A stretch of DNA of 64,000 bases, taken from assembly GCF_013408175.1 (NCBI RefSeq), contig NZ_JACBYW010000002.1:310001-374000 (forward strand). Reading direction: 5' to 3'. The notes beneath the pieces were generated by a model, which did not search any database, had not been told where the DNA came from, and was given only the letters and a program-made list of their open reading frames with translations. Shown here piece after piece: positions 8,900-18,259 of the stretch (positions are counted from its first letter, which is position 1; each line of letters starts with the position of its first letter). Source of the DNA: Actinopolyspora biskrensis (lineage in GTDB: Bacteria > Actinomycetota > Actinomycetes > Mycobacteriales > Pseudonocardiaceae). The position numbers were made by a program, and so were the translations under genes.

Positions 8900-11803
8900 A
8901 TGATGAGTTCGTCCAATCCCAACCGGCTCAACGCCTCCGTCCGCTCCGGACGGATCGACCGCACCCGAGTGGTCAACTGCACCGTGGACGGAACCACGGT
9001 GCAGGGGCGCCCTGGAGACACCCTCGCATCGGCACTGCTGGCCAGCGGAACGATCGAAGTGGGCTCCTCCGTGCACCGCGGACGACCGCGCGGGATACTC
9101 ACGGCCGACTGCACCGAGCCGAACGCGCTGGTGCAGCGGCTGGACGGTTGTCCGGAACCGATGCTCGCCGCCACCGAGATCGAACTGTACGAAGGACTGG
9201 AGGCCCGCACGCTGTCGGGCGTCGGCTGGCTGAGCGGGGAACGGGACACCGCCCGCTACGACAAGAAGTTCGTGCACTCCGACGTCGTCGTGGTCGGGGC
9301 GGGTCCCGCGGGCATGGCCGCGAGCCTGGCCGCGGCCCGCAGCGGCGCGCGGGTGATCCTGATCGACCAGCATCGTGAGCTGGGCGGCATGTTGCTGGAC
9401 GGGCAGTCGCACATCTCGGGGCATCCCGCCACCGAATGGGTGGGCCGGGCCGCCAGGGAACTGGCCGAGAACCAGAACGTGCGGGTGCTGACCCGCTCGG
9501 CGGTGCTCGGTTGCTACGACCACAACTACCTGCTCGTGGCCGAACGCAGGACCGACCACCTGCCCACGAGCTCCGGTGCGGCCACCAGGCAACGGCTCTG
9601 GCACGTCAGGACGGGACAGCTGGTGCTCGCCACGGGTGCGCACGAGCGGCCCCTCGTGTTCGCCGACAACGACCGTCCCGGGGTCATGCTCGCCTCGGCG
9701 GTGCGTTCCTACCTCAACCGCCACGCCGTGCTGCCCGGGCGGAACGCGGTGGTGTTCACGACCTCGGACAGTGCCTACACCACGGCTCTCGACCTGCTCT
9801 CCTCCGGAGCGCGGGTTCCCGCGATCGTCGACACCCGGCCGGATCCCCCCGCGCGGCTGGTCGAACAGGCCCGTGCGGCCGGGGCGCAGGTTTACCCCGG
9901 TGCGGCCGTGGTCGCCACGGAGGGGGCCCCGCGGATTTCCGCGGTGAGAATCCGCGGCCTGGACACCGGCGGTGCGCTCAACGGCTCGCCCGTCGACGTT
10001 TCCTGTGACCTGCTGGCCGTCTGCGGTGGGTGGAACCCGGCCGTTCAGCTGTTCGCGCAGAGCGGTGGCACGGTGCGCTGGGACCCGGTTGTCGCCGGGT
10101 TCGTGCCGCTGAACACCGGGGGGCGCTCGACGCGAGTCGTGGGAGCGGCGCGCGGGACCTACGACCTGGCCGGTTGCCTGGCACAGGGGTTCGCGGCGGG
10201 CGCCGAAGCCGCGACCGTCGCCGGTTTCCGGATCGCGCCGCCCCCCGTGCCCCAGGTCGACGGGGACCGCCCCGGAGCCCGTCCCCGTCCCGTCTGGGCG
10301 GTTCCGGACGAATCGCGTCCACCGGAAGCCTGCACGGACCACTTCGTCGATCTGCAACGCGACGCAACCGTGGCCGACATCCACGCCGCCACCGAGACGG
10401 GGATGCGTTCGGTCCAGCACGTCAAGCGGTACACGACCATTTCCACGGGCGTCGAGCAGGGCAAGAACTCCGGGGTGAACGCGATCGGCGTGCTGGCCGA
10501 GACGCTCGCGGCGAACTCCCCCGGCGAGGTCGGCACCACGACGTTCCGCCCGCCCTACACGCCGGTGCCCATCGCCCTGTTCGCGGGCCGAACCCACGGG
10601 TCGCTCTACGACCCGGTGCGCACGACTCCCATGCACTCCCGGCACGAACAGGCCGGAGCGGTCTTCGAGGACGTGGGCCAGTGGAAACGGCCGCGTTACT
10701 ACCCCCGTTCGGGCGAGGACATGCACAGCGCGGTCCTGCGGGAGTGCGCGGCGGCGCGCACCGGCGTGGCCATTCAGGACGTGAGCACGCTGGGGCGCAT
10801 CGAGGTGGTCGGTTCGGACGCCCCGACCTTTCTCGACCGCGTGTACACCAACGGTTTCGCCAACCTCCCCGTCGGCAGAGCCCGCTACGGGATGATGTGC
10901 GGGGCGGACGGAATGGTCCTCGACGACGGTGTGTCGATGCGGCTGGCCGAGGACCGGTACCTGATGAGCACCACCACCGGTGGGGCGGCGAAGGTGCTGG
11001 ACTGGCTCGAGGAGTGGTTGCAGACAGAATGGCCCGAACTGGACGTCTACTGCACTTCGGTGACCGAGCAGTGGGCGGCCGTCGCCGTTGTGGGACCCGA
11101 TTCCAGGACGGTGGTGGGGCGCCTGGCCCCCGATCTGGACGTCTCCGCCGAGTCCTTCGGCTTCATGCGGTTCCGGGAGACGGTCCTCGGCAACGGGACG
11201 CCGGCCAGGGTGGCAAGGGTGTCCTTCTCCGGGGAGCTGGCTTTCGAGATCAATGTGGCCGGGTGGTACGGCCGGGCGCTGTGGGACGCCGCGATGGCGG
11301 CGGGCGCCGATCTGGACATCACTCCCTACGGCACGGAGACGATGCACGTGCTGCGTGCCGAGAAGGGGTTCGTGATCGTCGGGCAGGACACCGACGGCAC
11401 CGTCACACCACTGGACCTGGGCATGGACTGGGCGGTCTCCCGCCGCAAGGATTTCATCGGGAAACGTTCGTTGAGCCGCCCCGAGATGCTGCGCGAGGAC
11501 CGCAAGCAGCTGGTGGGGCTGCTGCCCGTGGACACCGACACCCTGCTGCCCGAGGGAGCTCATCTGGTCGAGCCCGATGCTTCCCGGCGTCCTCCGGTGC
11601 CGATGCTGGGGCACGTCACTTCGAGCTACCACAGCGCCGCTCTCGGACGCACCTTCGCGCTCGGGCTGGTCAGCAGGGGGCAGGAACGGGTCGGGGAAGT
11701 GCTGCGCTCCCCCGTGGACGGTTCCGACATCGAGGTGGAGATAACCACCCCCGTTCTCTACGATCCGGAAGGAGTTCGACGTGACGGTCCTGCACAGGGT
11801 TGA
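8900..11803 (+). CDS. soxA: sarcosine oxidase alpha subunit
   Basis: 967 aa, the usual length. The N-terminal ferredoxin-like Fer2_4 domain (GRPGDTLASALLASG) is followed by an NAD-binding Rossmann domain (VVVVGAGPAGMAA near residue 132) with the second GxxxxAG region ATGAHERPLVFADNDRPG. The C-terminal third is a GcvT-type folate domain (SFSGELAFEINVAGWYGRALWD). This last domain takes the sarcosine-derived methylene group onto THF. It overlaps the start of soxG by 23 bp, indicating coupled translation. Confidence 0.96.
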   Translation: MMSSSNPNRLNASVRSGRIDRTRVVNCTVDGTTVQGRPGDTLASALLASGTIEVGSSVHRGRPRGILTADCTEPNALVQRLDGCPEPMLAATEIELYEGLEARTLSGVGWLSGERDTARYDKKFVHSDVVVVGAGPAGMAASLAAARSGARVILIDQHRELGGMLLDGQSHISGHPATEWVGRAARELAENQNVRVLTRSAVLGCYDHNYLLVAERRTDHLPTSSGAATRQRLWHVRTGQLVLATGAHERPLVFADNDRPGVMLASAVRSYLNRHAVLPGRNAVVFTTSDSAYTTALDLLSSGARVPAIVDTRPDPPARLVEQARAAGAQVYPGAAVVATEGAPRISAVRIRGLDTGGALNGSPVDVSCDLLAVCGGWNPAVQLFAQSGGTVRWDPVVAGFVPLNTGGRSTRVVGAARGTYDLAGCLAQGFAAGAEAATVAGFRIAPPPVPQVDGDRPGARPRPVWAVPDESRPPEACTDHFVDLQRDATVADIHAATETGMRSVQHVKRYTTISTGVEQGKNSGVNAIGVLAETLAANSPGEVGTTTFRPPYTPVPIALFAGRTHGSLYDPVRTTPMHSRHEQAGAVFEDVGQWKRPRYYPRSGEDMHSAVLRECAAARTGVAIQDVSTLGRIEVVGSDAPTFLDRVYTNGFANLPVGRARYGMMCGADGMVLDDGVSMRLAEDRYLMSTTTGGAAKVLDWLEEWLQTEWPELDVYCTSVTEQWAAVAVVGPDSRTVVGRLAPDLDVSAESFGFMRFRETVLGNGTPARVARVSFSGELAFEINVAGWYGRALWDAAMAAGADLDITPYGTETMHVLRAEKGFVIVGQDTDGTVTPLDLGMDWAVSRRKDFIGKRSLSRPEMLREDRKQLVGLLPVDTDTLLPEGAHLVEPDASRRPPVPMLGHVTSSYHSAALGRTFALGLVSRGQERVGEVLRSPVDGSDIEVEITTPVLYDPEGVRRDGPAQG

Positions 11804-12419
11804 AACCGATCTCGCCGAAGCGGACACCGCCACGGCGGCGCCACGGCACAGCCCGCTGGAGCACCGCGGTGCGGAGTTCGAACGAGCCACGGCGCTCGGC
11901 CCGAGGGGAGTCCGCCTCCGGGAGGAACCGTTCCTGACCCAGCTCAACCTTCGAGTCCCTCCGGACGATGCTGTTTCGGAGGCGGTGGCCGAGGCGCTCG
12001 ATCTGACACCGCCCGCTGCGAACAAGGTCAGCGGCGACGAGGGGCGGGCCCTGCTGTGGCTGGGGCCGGACGAGTGGCTGCTCGTGGCCGAGGAGGAGCG
12101 CGCTCGTGGAGCGCTGCGGGCGGTTCGTTCCGCGCAGCAGGACGCCAGCGGTTCCTCGGTGGACGTGTCCGCGAACAGGACGACGCTGCGGCTCGCCGGT
12201 CCGGCCGCGCGTGAGGTGCTGGAAAAGGTGTGCTCCCTGGATCTGCACCCGCGTGCTTTTTCGGTCGGCGACTGCGCGCAGACGCTGCTCGGTCGTACTG
12301 TCGCTGTGCTGTGGCAGGTGGGGCCGGACCCCGAGTACCGCGTTCTGGTGCGTTGCTCGTTCGCGGAGTACCTCGCGGATCTCCTGCTCGACGCCATGGC
12401 CGAGTTCCTGGAGGGATGA
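11781..12419 (+). CDS. soxG: sarcosine oxidase gamma subunit
   Basis: 212-aa GcvT-like gamma subunit. Recognisable blocks are LTQLNLRV, LWLGPDEWLLV and SVDVSANRTTLRLAGPAAREVL. A GTG start at 11781 is preceded by GGAAGGAG inside the soxA 3' end. It is the last gene of soxBDAG. No glyA or purU follows, unlike the corynebacterial operon; the one-carbon role appears to be covered by fhs and metF on the other side of the GntR gene. Confidence 0.94.
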   Translation: MTVLHRVETDLAEADTATAAPRHSPLEHRGAEFERATALGPRGVRLREEPFLTQLNLRVPPDDAVSEAVAEALDLTPPAANKVSGDEGRALLWLGPDEWLLVAEEERARGALRAVRSAQQDASGSSVDVSANRTTLRLAGPAAREVLEKVCSLDLHPRAFSVGDCAQTLLGRTVAVLWQVGPDPEYRVLVRCSFAEYLADLLLDAMAEFLEG

Positions 12420-12794
12420 GTCCGCGGAGGCGATCGCATCAGCGCTCGACCGAGTCCGTCGGGCCGGGGTCGCGTCGTCGGAACCGATCGGCGCGATGCC
12501 GGTCCGCCGCACGGAAGGGCTCAGCCGGTGGAGGGCCGGTTTCGCGGGGGTCGTGGTGGTTCCCTCGCGCGGTAGGATAAAAGTGACGGGTCCCGGTTCG
12601 GGCGAATTCCCCGCCCAGGCCGGGTGGTGGTAGCGCAACCGGTGAACTCGCCGGTACCGCCGGGTTCGTCCACACGGACGAGCATTGTTGCGAACAGGGA
12701 GTCCAGCGAAATCCCGGTCGTGCTTTTGGTTCGACGGTACGGCTGGGCAGGCAGCTGGTTCCGGCAGTTGTCCCCGGACGGATACGGTTGAGTA
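12420..12794. other. 375-bp intergenic region soxG-iclR
   Basis: No reading frame here looks like a protein. It should hold the end of the sox transcript and the promoter of the IclR gene. A TACGGT hexamer about 10 bp before the GTG start is the only weak -10 candidate. I see no convincing terminator hairpin. Confidence 0.5.
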
Positions 12795-13586
12795 GTGAGT
12801 GAAGCAGCGGACGCACGAGGTAAGGGATCGGGAGCGCTCGTCCAGTCGGTGGATCGGGCCGTGACGATCCTGGAACTCGTGGCGCGCAACGGCGAAGTCG
12901 GGATCACCGAGATCGCCGGTGAGCTGGGTGTGCACAAGTCTACCGCGTCGCGGCTGGTCAGCGTGTTGGAAACGCGCGGCCTGCTGGAGCAGCTCAAGGA
13001 CAGGGGCAAGTACGTGATCGGGTTCGGGGTGGTGCGCCTCGCGGGCGCCGCGACCGAACGGATGGACCTTCCCCGGTTGGGAGGCCCGTACTGTGACTCG
13101 CTCGCGGCCGAACTCGGTGAGACCGTCAACATCGCCATCCGTGACCACGACGTGGCAATCAACATCAGCCAGGCCCGCGGCACGGCCGCAGTCACGGCGC
13201 ACAACTGGGTCGGTCAGCGGACTCCACTGCACGCGACCTCCAGTGGGAAGGTGCTGTTCGCGCACTCCCCGGAAGAGGATCGCGAGGACCTGCTCAAGGA
13301 GGAGCTGCAGCAGTACACGGCCCGTACCATCACTGACCCGGAGGAGCTCCGCAAAGAGTTCCAGTCGATCGTCAGGGACGGTTTCGCGACCAGTTACGAG
13401 GAGTTGGAACTGGGACTGAACGCCGCCGCCGTCGCCGTGTACAACCACGACGGCGGGGTCATAGCCGCGTTGAGTGCCTCCGGGCCCTCCTACCGCTTCT
13501 CCCGCAGGCGGATGCGTGAACTGGTCGACGCGATGACGGTGGCCGCCAAGGAGCTCTCCGCCCAGCTCGGCTACCTGGAGTCCTGA
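12795..13586 (+). CDS. IclR family transcriptional regulator
   Basis: 263-aa regulator. The N-terminal winged helix (about residues 17-70: LVQSVDRAVTILELVARNG, HKSTASRLVSVLETRGLL) precedes the IclR effector domain (GETVNIAIRDHD, TPLHATSSGKVLFAHSPEE). GTG start at 12795. It lies 375 bp after soxG in the same direction and is a second candidate regulator of the demethylation genes, possibly sensing choline, betaine or glycine. Its targets are not visible in the sequence. Confidence 0.9.
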   Translation: MSEAADARGKGSGALVQSVDRAVTILELVARNGEVGITEIAGELGVHKSTASRLVSVLETRGLLEQLKDRGKYVIGFGVVRLAGAATERMDLPRLGGPYCDSLAAELGETVNIAIRDHDVAINISQARGTAAVTAHNWVGQRTPLHATSSGKVLFAHSPEEDREDLLKEELQQYTARTITDPEELRKEFQSIVRDGFATSYEELELGLNAAAVAVYNHDGGVIAALSASGPSYRFSRRRMRELVDAMTVAAKELSAQLGYLES

Positions 13587-13687
13587 GCCCTTCGTCCCCT
13601 TCCGGACGGAGGGCGTGCGGAACCGGAGCCGAACGGGCTTCCCGGACCCGCGCGGCTCCTGATCCGTTTCCCGCCGGGGAGACGGGA

Positions 13688-14884
13688 TCAGTGCTGTTCG
13701 CTCCCTCCGGTGGGGGACTCTCGCGCGTGGTGGGGGAAGTCGGCGTCGTCGATCACCGCGGTCGAGGTCTCGGAGTCCTCCGCGGCCCCGGAAGACGAGT
13801 AGTGGGCGCGGATGCTGGAGGCCTCCCGGGGCATCCGGTGCGTGGTGAACATGTCCGCGATCCGGTCGGCGAACAACGCACGCTGGTGCTCGTCCTCCGG
13901 ATGCGCCGTTTCGATCATGTGTTTGGCGAAGTAGACCCGCAGCGCGGTCCGGTCGCCCTGATCGTTGATGGGCAGGATTCCGGGATCGGGGTTCTTCCCG
14001 TCGAACTCGAACCCGTGCTGCCGTGACCCGTCGAGCTCGGACTCGGTGCCGGTCCTTTCGGAGGTGGTCCACCACGTGGTGGACGAGGCCGGTGCGGAAC
14101 GGGCCGTTCCGGAGCTGTGAGCCAGCTCGGAAAGACGGTCCAGGGCGTCCACCAGCTCGAGGGTCTCCTCGAGGTGCCGTCTGGTCATCTCGCCCTGGGC
14201 CAGCCACCACACCACCGCGGTGGCGGTGTCCTTGAGCGCGTCCTCGGCCAGGTACTCGCGCAGACCGCGCTCCTGGTCCCGCCTGCGCTGCCGGAGCTCC
14301 TCGTCCTTGGCGGCCTCGCTGAGCGCACGCAGTCGTTCCGCGTCCTCCACCCCGAGGGACAGGGAGATGTCGGTTGCCCAGGCCTGCAGGTACCCCTCTC
14401 CGTCCTGCCGCAGTGTCCCGAGGGCGGCCTGCAACCGATGGGCGGTGATCTCGTGGTCCAGCGCCCCCGTCTCGGCCGTCACCGCGCTGGCGCGGTCGTG
14501 CACGGATTCCACGGCGATGGCTCGCTGACGCTCCGGCCCGGGACCGGCCGCTCCCGGGCCCGGTACCCAGTGCACGGTGGCGGAGAGCAGCAACGGGTAC
14601 TCGGGGTGAACGGTGGGCACCCGGAGTCCGCTCACTTCGTAGGAGGGATGGGGCGCCGGAGGATCCTCGTTGCGCTGCTGTTTTTCATGCATCTCCCTGC
14701 GGATCTGCTGCTGTGCGCGTCGTTGGAGTATCCGCCTGCCGAGAAGAACCGGGACCGCCAGCAGAGCGAGCGCCAGCGGCAGCCAGGCCCAGACGGGCCA
14801 CCCCAGGCCGATCCCGAGAAGAACCGGAGCGAGCAGGAGTACTCCGGCCAGCGTTCCGAGCAGCGTTTTCTCCTCGTACGTCAT
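13688..14884 (-). CDS. membrane-anchored protein of unknown function
   Basis: 398 aa; I do not recognise a family. Two closely spaced transmembrane helices near residues 7-49 (LLGTLAGVLLLAPVLLGIG; AWLPLALALLAVPVLLG) are followed by a basic stretch (GRRILQRRAQQQIRRE), then a cytoplasmic region. It includes a beta-rich part (VHWVPGPG), a charged helical segment rich in E and R (about 180-240, coiled-coil-like) and a low-complexity acidic/serine tail. The architecture resembles small SPFH-like or scaffolding membrane proteins only in outline. It is convergent with the IclR gene; ATG start at 14884. Confidence 0.65.
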   Translation of the reverse strand: MTYEEKTLLGTLAGVLLLAPVLLGIGLGWPVWAWLPLALALLAVPVLLGRRILQRRAQQQIRREMHEKQQRNEDPPAPHPSYEVSGLRVPTVHPEYPLLLSATVHWVPGPGAAGPGPERQRAIAVESVHDRASAVTAETGALDHEITAHRLQAALGTLRQDGEGYLQAWATDISLSLGVEDAERLRALSEAAKDEELRQRRRDQERGLREYLAEDALKDTATAVVWWLAQGEMTRRHLEETLELVDALDRLSELAHSSGTARSAPASSTTWWTTSERTGTESELDGSRQHGFEFDGKNPDPGILPINDQGDRTALRVYFAKHMIETAHPEDEHQRALFADRIADMFTTHRMPREASSIRAHYSSSGAAEDSETSTAVIDDADFPHHARESPTGGSEQH

Positions 14885-15320
14885 CGGCTGACCTCCTCAT
14901 CGTGCCGGTGTGTGAATCCGGCTCCGCGTTTCCCGTTCCCCGGCGCGTTCCGGTCTCCCGCGCGGCCGGTTCTCACAGGGGGCGGCAGTGGTCCGGTCGT
15001 GTGTTGCCGGGACCGCGGTCCCGGTCGACGGTTCCTGCCGGCGACGCGTTCCGATGGGGTTCGCCGAGCGGTTTCCGCAAGCTCCGAAGGGCGGATCGGA
15101 TGGCACACCCCCGTGCGTACCGCTCGGACGCGGGGGAGAGGTACCTCCCGTGATCGAGTTCGCTCGAACGGAGTAGGTGTGTTCGTGTTGAACGGCACCT
15201 CCGCCTGCTCTCGGGGCAGGGCCTGACATCGGGCGGGGACCGCACGGTGTCGGGCCGTTCCCGGGAGAGCGCGACCGGGAGAACCCGCTGCCGTTCGGGA
15301 CACGAACCCGAGGACGACCT
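14885..15320. other. 436-bp intergenic region with an 18-bp palindrome
   Basis: No gene is supported. It should contain the promoter of the leftward membrane protein gene and the end of the metE-like transcript. The one clear structure is a perfect 18-bp palindrome at 15007-15024, CCGGGACCG followed by CGGTCCCGG. Confidence 0.5.
15007..15024. repeat. perfect 18-bp palindrome
   Basis: CCGGGACCG (15007-15015) is followed without spacer by its reverse complement CGGTCCCGG. It lies between the metE-like gene and the divergent-direction membrane protein gene. It could be an operator; with no loop it is a poor terminator hairpin. Confidence 0.4.
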
Positions 15321-16445
15321 CTAAGAGGTGCCCCACACCTCCTGGGCGGTTTCCACGATCAGCTTCAGCTTCGCGACCTGCTGCTCGTGGTTCAGGGCGT
15401 TGCCCTCCTCGGTCGAGGCGAATCCACACTGGGGGGACAGGCACAGCTGGTCGAGATCGATGTAGCGGCTCGCCTCGTCGATGCGGCGTTTCAACGTGTC
15501 CTTGGACTCGAGCTCGCCGCGTTTGGTGGTTACCAGCCCGAGAACCACCATCTTGTTCTCGGGGACGAAGCGCAGCGGAGCGAAGCCGCCGGAGCGCTCG
15601 TCGTCGTACTCGAGGAAGAATCCGTCCACGTCGAGCTCGCTGAACACCGCCTCGGCGACGAACTCGTAGCCACCCTCGGCGACCCAGGAGGAGCGGTAGT
15701 TGCCCCGGCACATGTGCGTGGTCACGGCCATGCCCGCCGGTTTTCCGGCCAGCGCCGCGTTGATCTGCTTTATGTTCCGCAGGTGCTGGCGCTCGGCATC
15801 GGCTCCCGTCGCCGCGAGCTGTTCCCGCTGCGCCGGGTCGTTGAGGTAAGCCAGGCTGGTGTCGTCCAGCTGCAGGTAGCGGCACCCGAGCCGTCCCATG
15901 GCGCGGATCTGGTCCGCGTAGGCGGCGGAGAGGTCGTTCCAGAACTCCTCGATGTCCGGGTAGACCTCTTCACTGATGGCAGCGGGACCACCTCTGTAGT
16001 GAACCATGCTCGGAGACGGAAGGGTGAGTTTCGGAGTGTTCGTGGTGACCTGGCCGCTCAGGTACTCGAAATCCTCGGTGAATATGGGCTCTTCCAGAGC
16101 TATCATCCCGTCCACCCTGGTCGCCGCCGGAGTGAATTCGACGTCTCCGGAATCGTTGTGGAACCGTACGTTCATGGTCGAGTCGGACTTTCCGATCCCG
16201 GCGAGCCGGTAGATGAAGTCCATGTGCCACGTGCTGCGCCGGAATTCCCCGTCGGTGGCGGTGGAGAGCCCGATCTCCTCCTGCATGCGCACCACTTCGG
16301 TGACGGCGCGGTCCTCGACCTCGCGCAACGCCTCCGCTGTGATGCGGCCCGCCGCGAAGTCCTCGCGGGCCGTGCGCAGGTAGGTGGGGCGTAGCAGACT
16401 GCCGACGTGGTCGGCCCGGTACGGTGGAGAGCTGCGCTGAGTCAT
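15321..16445 (-). CDS. cobalamin-independent methionine synthase-like protein (MetE C-terminal type)
   Basis: 374-aa single-barrel protein related to the C-terminal catalytic half of MetE (YxjG/YxjH class). Supporting motifs are DHVGSLLRP at the N-terminus, STATDGEFRRSTWH, QLDDTSLAYL, and zinc-ligand regions THMCRGN and CLSPQCGF with Cys and His in family positions. It transfers a methyl group to a thiol, usually homocysteine; the methyl donor of these short forms is often not methyl-THF-triglutamate. The ATG at 16445 starts at MTQRSSPPYRADHVG, where homology begins; the longer open frame upstream is not supported. It is divergent from an IclR gene 222 bp away. Near a methyl-group catabolic island, a role in methyl salvage is plausible but not shown. 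Confidence 0.85.
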   Translation of the reverse strand: MTQRSSPPYRADHVGSLLRPTYLRTAREDFAAGRITAEALREVEDRAVTEVVRMQEEIGLSTATDGEFRRSTWHMDFIYRLAGIGKSDSTMNVRFHNDSGDVEFTPAATRVDGMIALEEPIFTEDFEYLSGQVTTNTPKLTLPSPSMVHYRGGPAAISEEVYPDIEEFWNDLSAAYADQIRAMGRLGCRYLQLDDTSLAYLNDPAQREQLAATGADAERQHLRNIKQINAALAGKPAGMAVTTHMCRGNYRSSWVAEGGYEFVAEAVFSELDVDGFFLEYDDERSGGFAPLRFVPENKMVVLGLVTTKRGELESKDTLKRRIDEASRYIDLDQLCLSPQCGFASTEEGNALNHEQQVAKLKLIVETAQEVWGTS

Positions 16446-16667
16446 GTGGCGCACACTAGGGCAGGGCGGAAGCGGTGCACAGGATCCAGCAGGAGCGCTG
16501 TCCGTGCGCTGCTGTTCTTCTTCGGATTCCGCAGATCGGGAAAAACAGTTCGCGGTTTGATTTCCGCTGAGCGGGAAACGGGGTTCATGGACCGGCCGTT
16601 CTCCTGCATTCTGTCCGGGTGTGCCCGTCGTGGAGGACACAACGAGTGATTCACTCTCGGGAGACGT

Positions 16668-17459
16668 ATGGAGTCCGACGCGGGAAAGGCCGGCGAGAGA
16701 CCGGAAAAAGAAACCGTCGTGGGGAAACTGGTCGATCTCCTCGCGGCGTTCTCGCCCCGGCGCCCGGAACTGACTCTCAGCGAGATGGCCCGCTTGTCCG
16801 GGCTGGCCACCACCACCGTGCACCGGATGGCCGGGGAGCTGACCGAACGCGGGCTCCTGGAACGGGGCCCGGACCGCAGATACCGGATAGGTCTGGCTCT
16901 GTTCGAGATCGCGGCGCTCGCTCCGCGCGGTCCGGGGCTGCGCGAGGTGGCACTGCCGTTCATGGAGGACCTCTACGAGGTGACCAGGGAGAACGTTCAG
17001 CTCGCTGTGCGCGCGGGTGACGAGATGGTGTTCGTCGAGCGGATCGCCGGACGTTCTTCGGTCGGGGTCCGCACCCGTATCGGCGGGCGTTTTCCGATGC
17101 CGCCCACCGGAGTGGGGCTGGTGCTGCTCGCGCATTCCCCCGTGGACGTCCAGCAACGCGTGCTGGAAGCACCGCTGGCCCGGTACACGCCGTACACGCT
17201 CACCGATCCGGAATCGCTGCGGAACACGTTGGCCGAGGTGCGCCGCACCGGGGTGGCGATCAGCGATCGCCAGGTGACCTCGGACGCTGTGTCGGTGGCC
17301 GTCCCGGTTCACGACGGCCACGACGTGGTGGCCGCCCTGTCCGTGGTTCAACGTTTCGGGGGCGCCCGGCCGAGCTCCCTGACGCCGGCTGTGCGTGCCG
17401 CCGCGCTGGGGATGTCCCGCTCGCTCTCCGCGGCGGGCAGTGCTCCCGCCGGACGTTGA
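16668..17459 (+). CDS. IclR family transcriptional regulator
   Basis: 263-aa IclR protein with an N-terminal winged helix at about residues 15-72 (LTLSEMARLSGLATTTVHRMAGEL) and an effector domain (NVQLAVRAGDEMVFVERIAG; GRFPMPPTGVGLVLLAHSP). It is transcribed away from the metE-like gene with a 222-bp shared promoter region, the usual layout for a regulator of its divergent neighbour. It is distinct in sequence from the IclR gene at 12795. Confidence 0.9.
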   Translation: MESDAGKAGERPEKETVVGKLVDLLAAFSPRRPELTLSEMARLSGLATTTVHRMAGELTERGLLERGPDRRYRIGLALFEIAALAPRGPGLREVALPFMEDLYEVTRENVQLAVRAGDEMVFVERIAGRSSVGVRTRIGGRFPMPPTGVGLVLLAHSPVDVQQRVLEAPLARYTPYTLTDPESLRNTLAEVRRTGVAISDRQVTSDAVSVAVPVHDGHDVVAALSVVQRFGGARPSSLTPAVRAAALGMSRSLSAAGSAPAGR

Positions 17460-17562
17460 GCGCGCGGAGTCCCCGGACGGTCGCCCCCGTGCCGGGACGC
17501 CCGCTCACGAGCCGGCGGGAGGCCGCGTCGTCCGCACCGCCAGGCGTACCGAACGGAGGACT

Positions 17563-18090
17563 TCAACGAACGCGGGACTCGGGGGCCTGTTCGTGCTGCC
17601 GCTTCAGTTCCAGGTAGTGCTCGGCGTTGGCCTTCACGAGTTCGCGTTCCTCGGCGGAGGTCTCCCTGCGGACCTTGCCCGGAACGCCCGCGACCAGCGA
17701 ATTGGGCGGGATTTCCGTGCCCTCGAGGATCACGGTTCCGGCGGCGACGAGGGTGCCCGTACCGATGTGGGCACCGTTGAGCACCGTCGCGCTCATCCCG
17801 ACCAGTACCTCGTCGTCGACGGTGCACCCGTGGAGCACGGCCCGGTGCCCCACCGAGACGTGCTCGCCGATGGTCACCGGGAACCCGGGATCGGCGTGCA
17901 GCACGCAGCCGTCCTGGATGTTGCTGCACCCGCCGATGGAAATGCGATCCCCGTCGGCGCGCACGACCGAGCCGTACCAGACGCTGGCCCCTGCGGAGAG
18001 CGTGACGGAACCCGCCAAAGTGGCCCCGTGGGCTGCCCAGGAGTCCTCCGCGAGTCGCGGAGCGGTCCCGTTGATCTCCACCGCGTACAT
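17563..18090 (-). CDS. gamma-carbonic anhydrase-like hexapeptide-repeat protein
   Basis: 175-aa left-handed beta-helix protein. Hexapeptide repeats run from about residue 25 to 130 (ASVWYGSVVRADGDRISIGG, GHRAVLHGCTVDDEVLVGMSATVLNGAHIG). The conserved histidine regions of the family are visible as CVLHAD, SVGHRAVLHGC and the preceding DG-rich turns. The ATG at 18090 is chosen for the GGAGG 6 nt upstream. These proteins bind a metal and either hydrate CO2 or act as coenzyme-ester-linked hydrolases; which one cannot be told here. Confidence 0.88.
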   Translation of the reverse strand: MYAVEINGTAPRLAEDSWAAHGATLAGSVTLSAGASVWYGSVVRADGDRISIGGCSNIQDGCVLHADPGFPVTIGEHVSVGHRAVLHGCTVDDEVLVGMSATVLNGAHIGTGTLVAAGTVILEGTEIPPNSLVAGVPGKVRRETSAEERELVKANAEHYLELKRQHEQAPESRVR

Positions 18091-18259
18091 GAAACCTCCG
18101 TGGATTCGGACTCGTGCAGGGGACAACCTACACACGAATGGATGGGGTTCGTGGGCACGTTCGCGTTGTGGTCCGGATGTTCCGCCGAGGACCGGGCGCC
18201 CGGCGGGTCCGGCACGACTCAGACCGGACGGTCCCCGGACGGATCCGGGGGGTGCCGAC

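Noticed and set aside
8783-12439. A 1218-codon open frame antisense to soxA/soxG.
   Set aside because: It mirrors real genes with clear homology on the other strand; its translation is low-complexity, a usual shadow in high-GC DNA.
11670-14210. An 846-codon leftward frame over soxG and the IclR gene.
   Set aside because: Shadow of the two recognised genes; no family resemblance, and rich in arginine.
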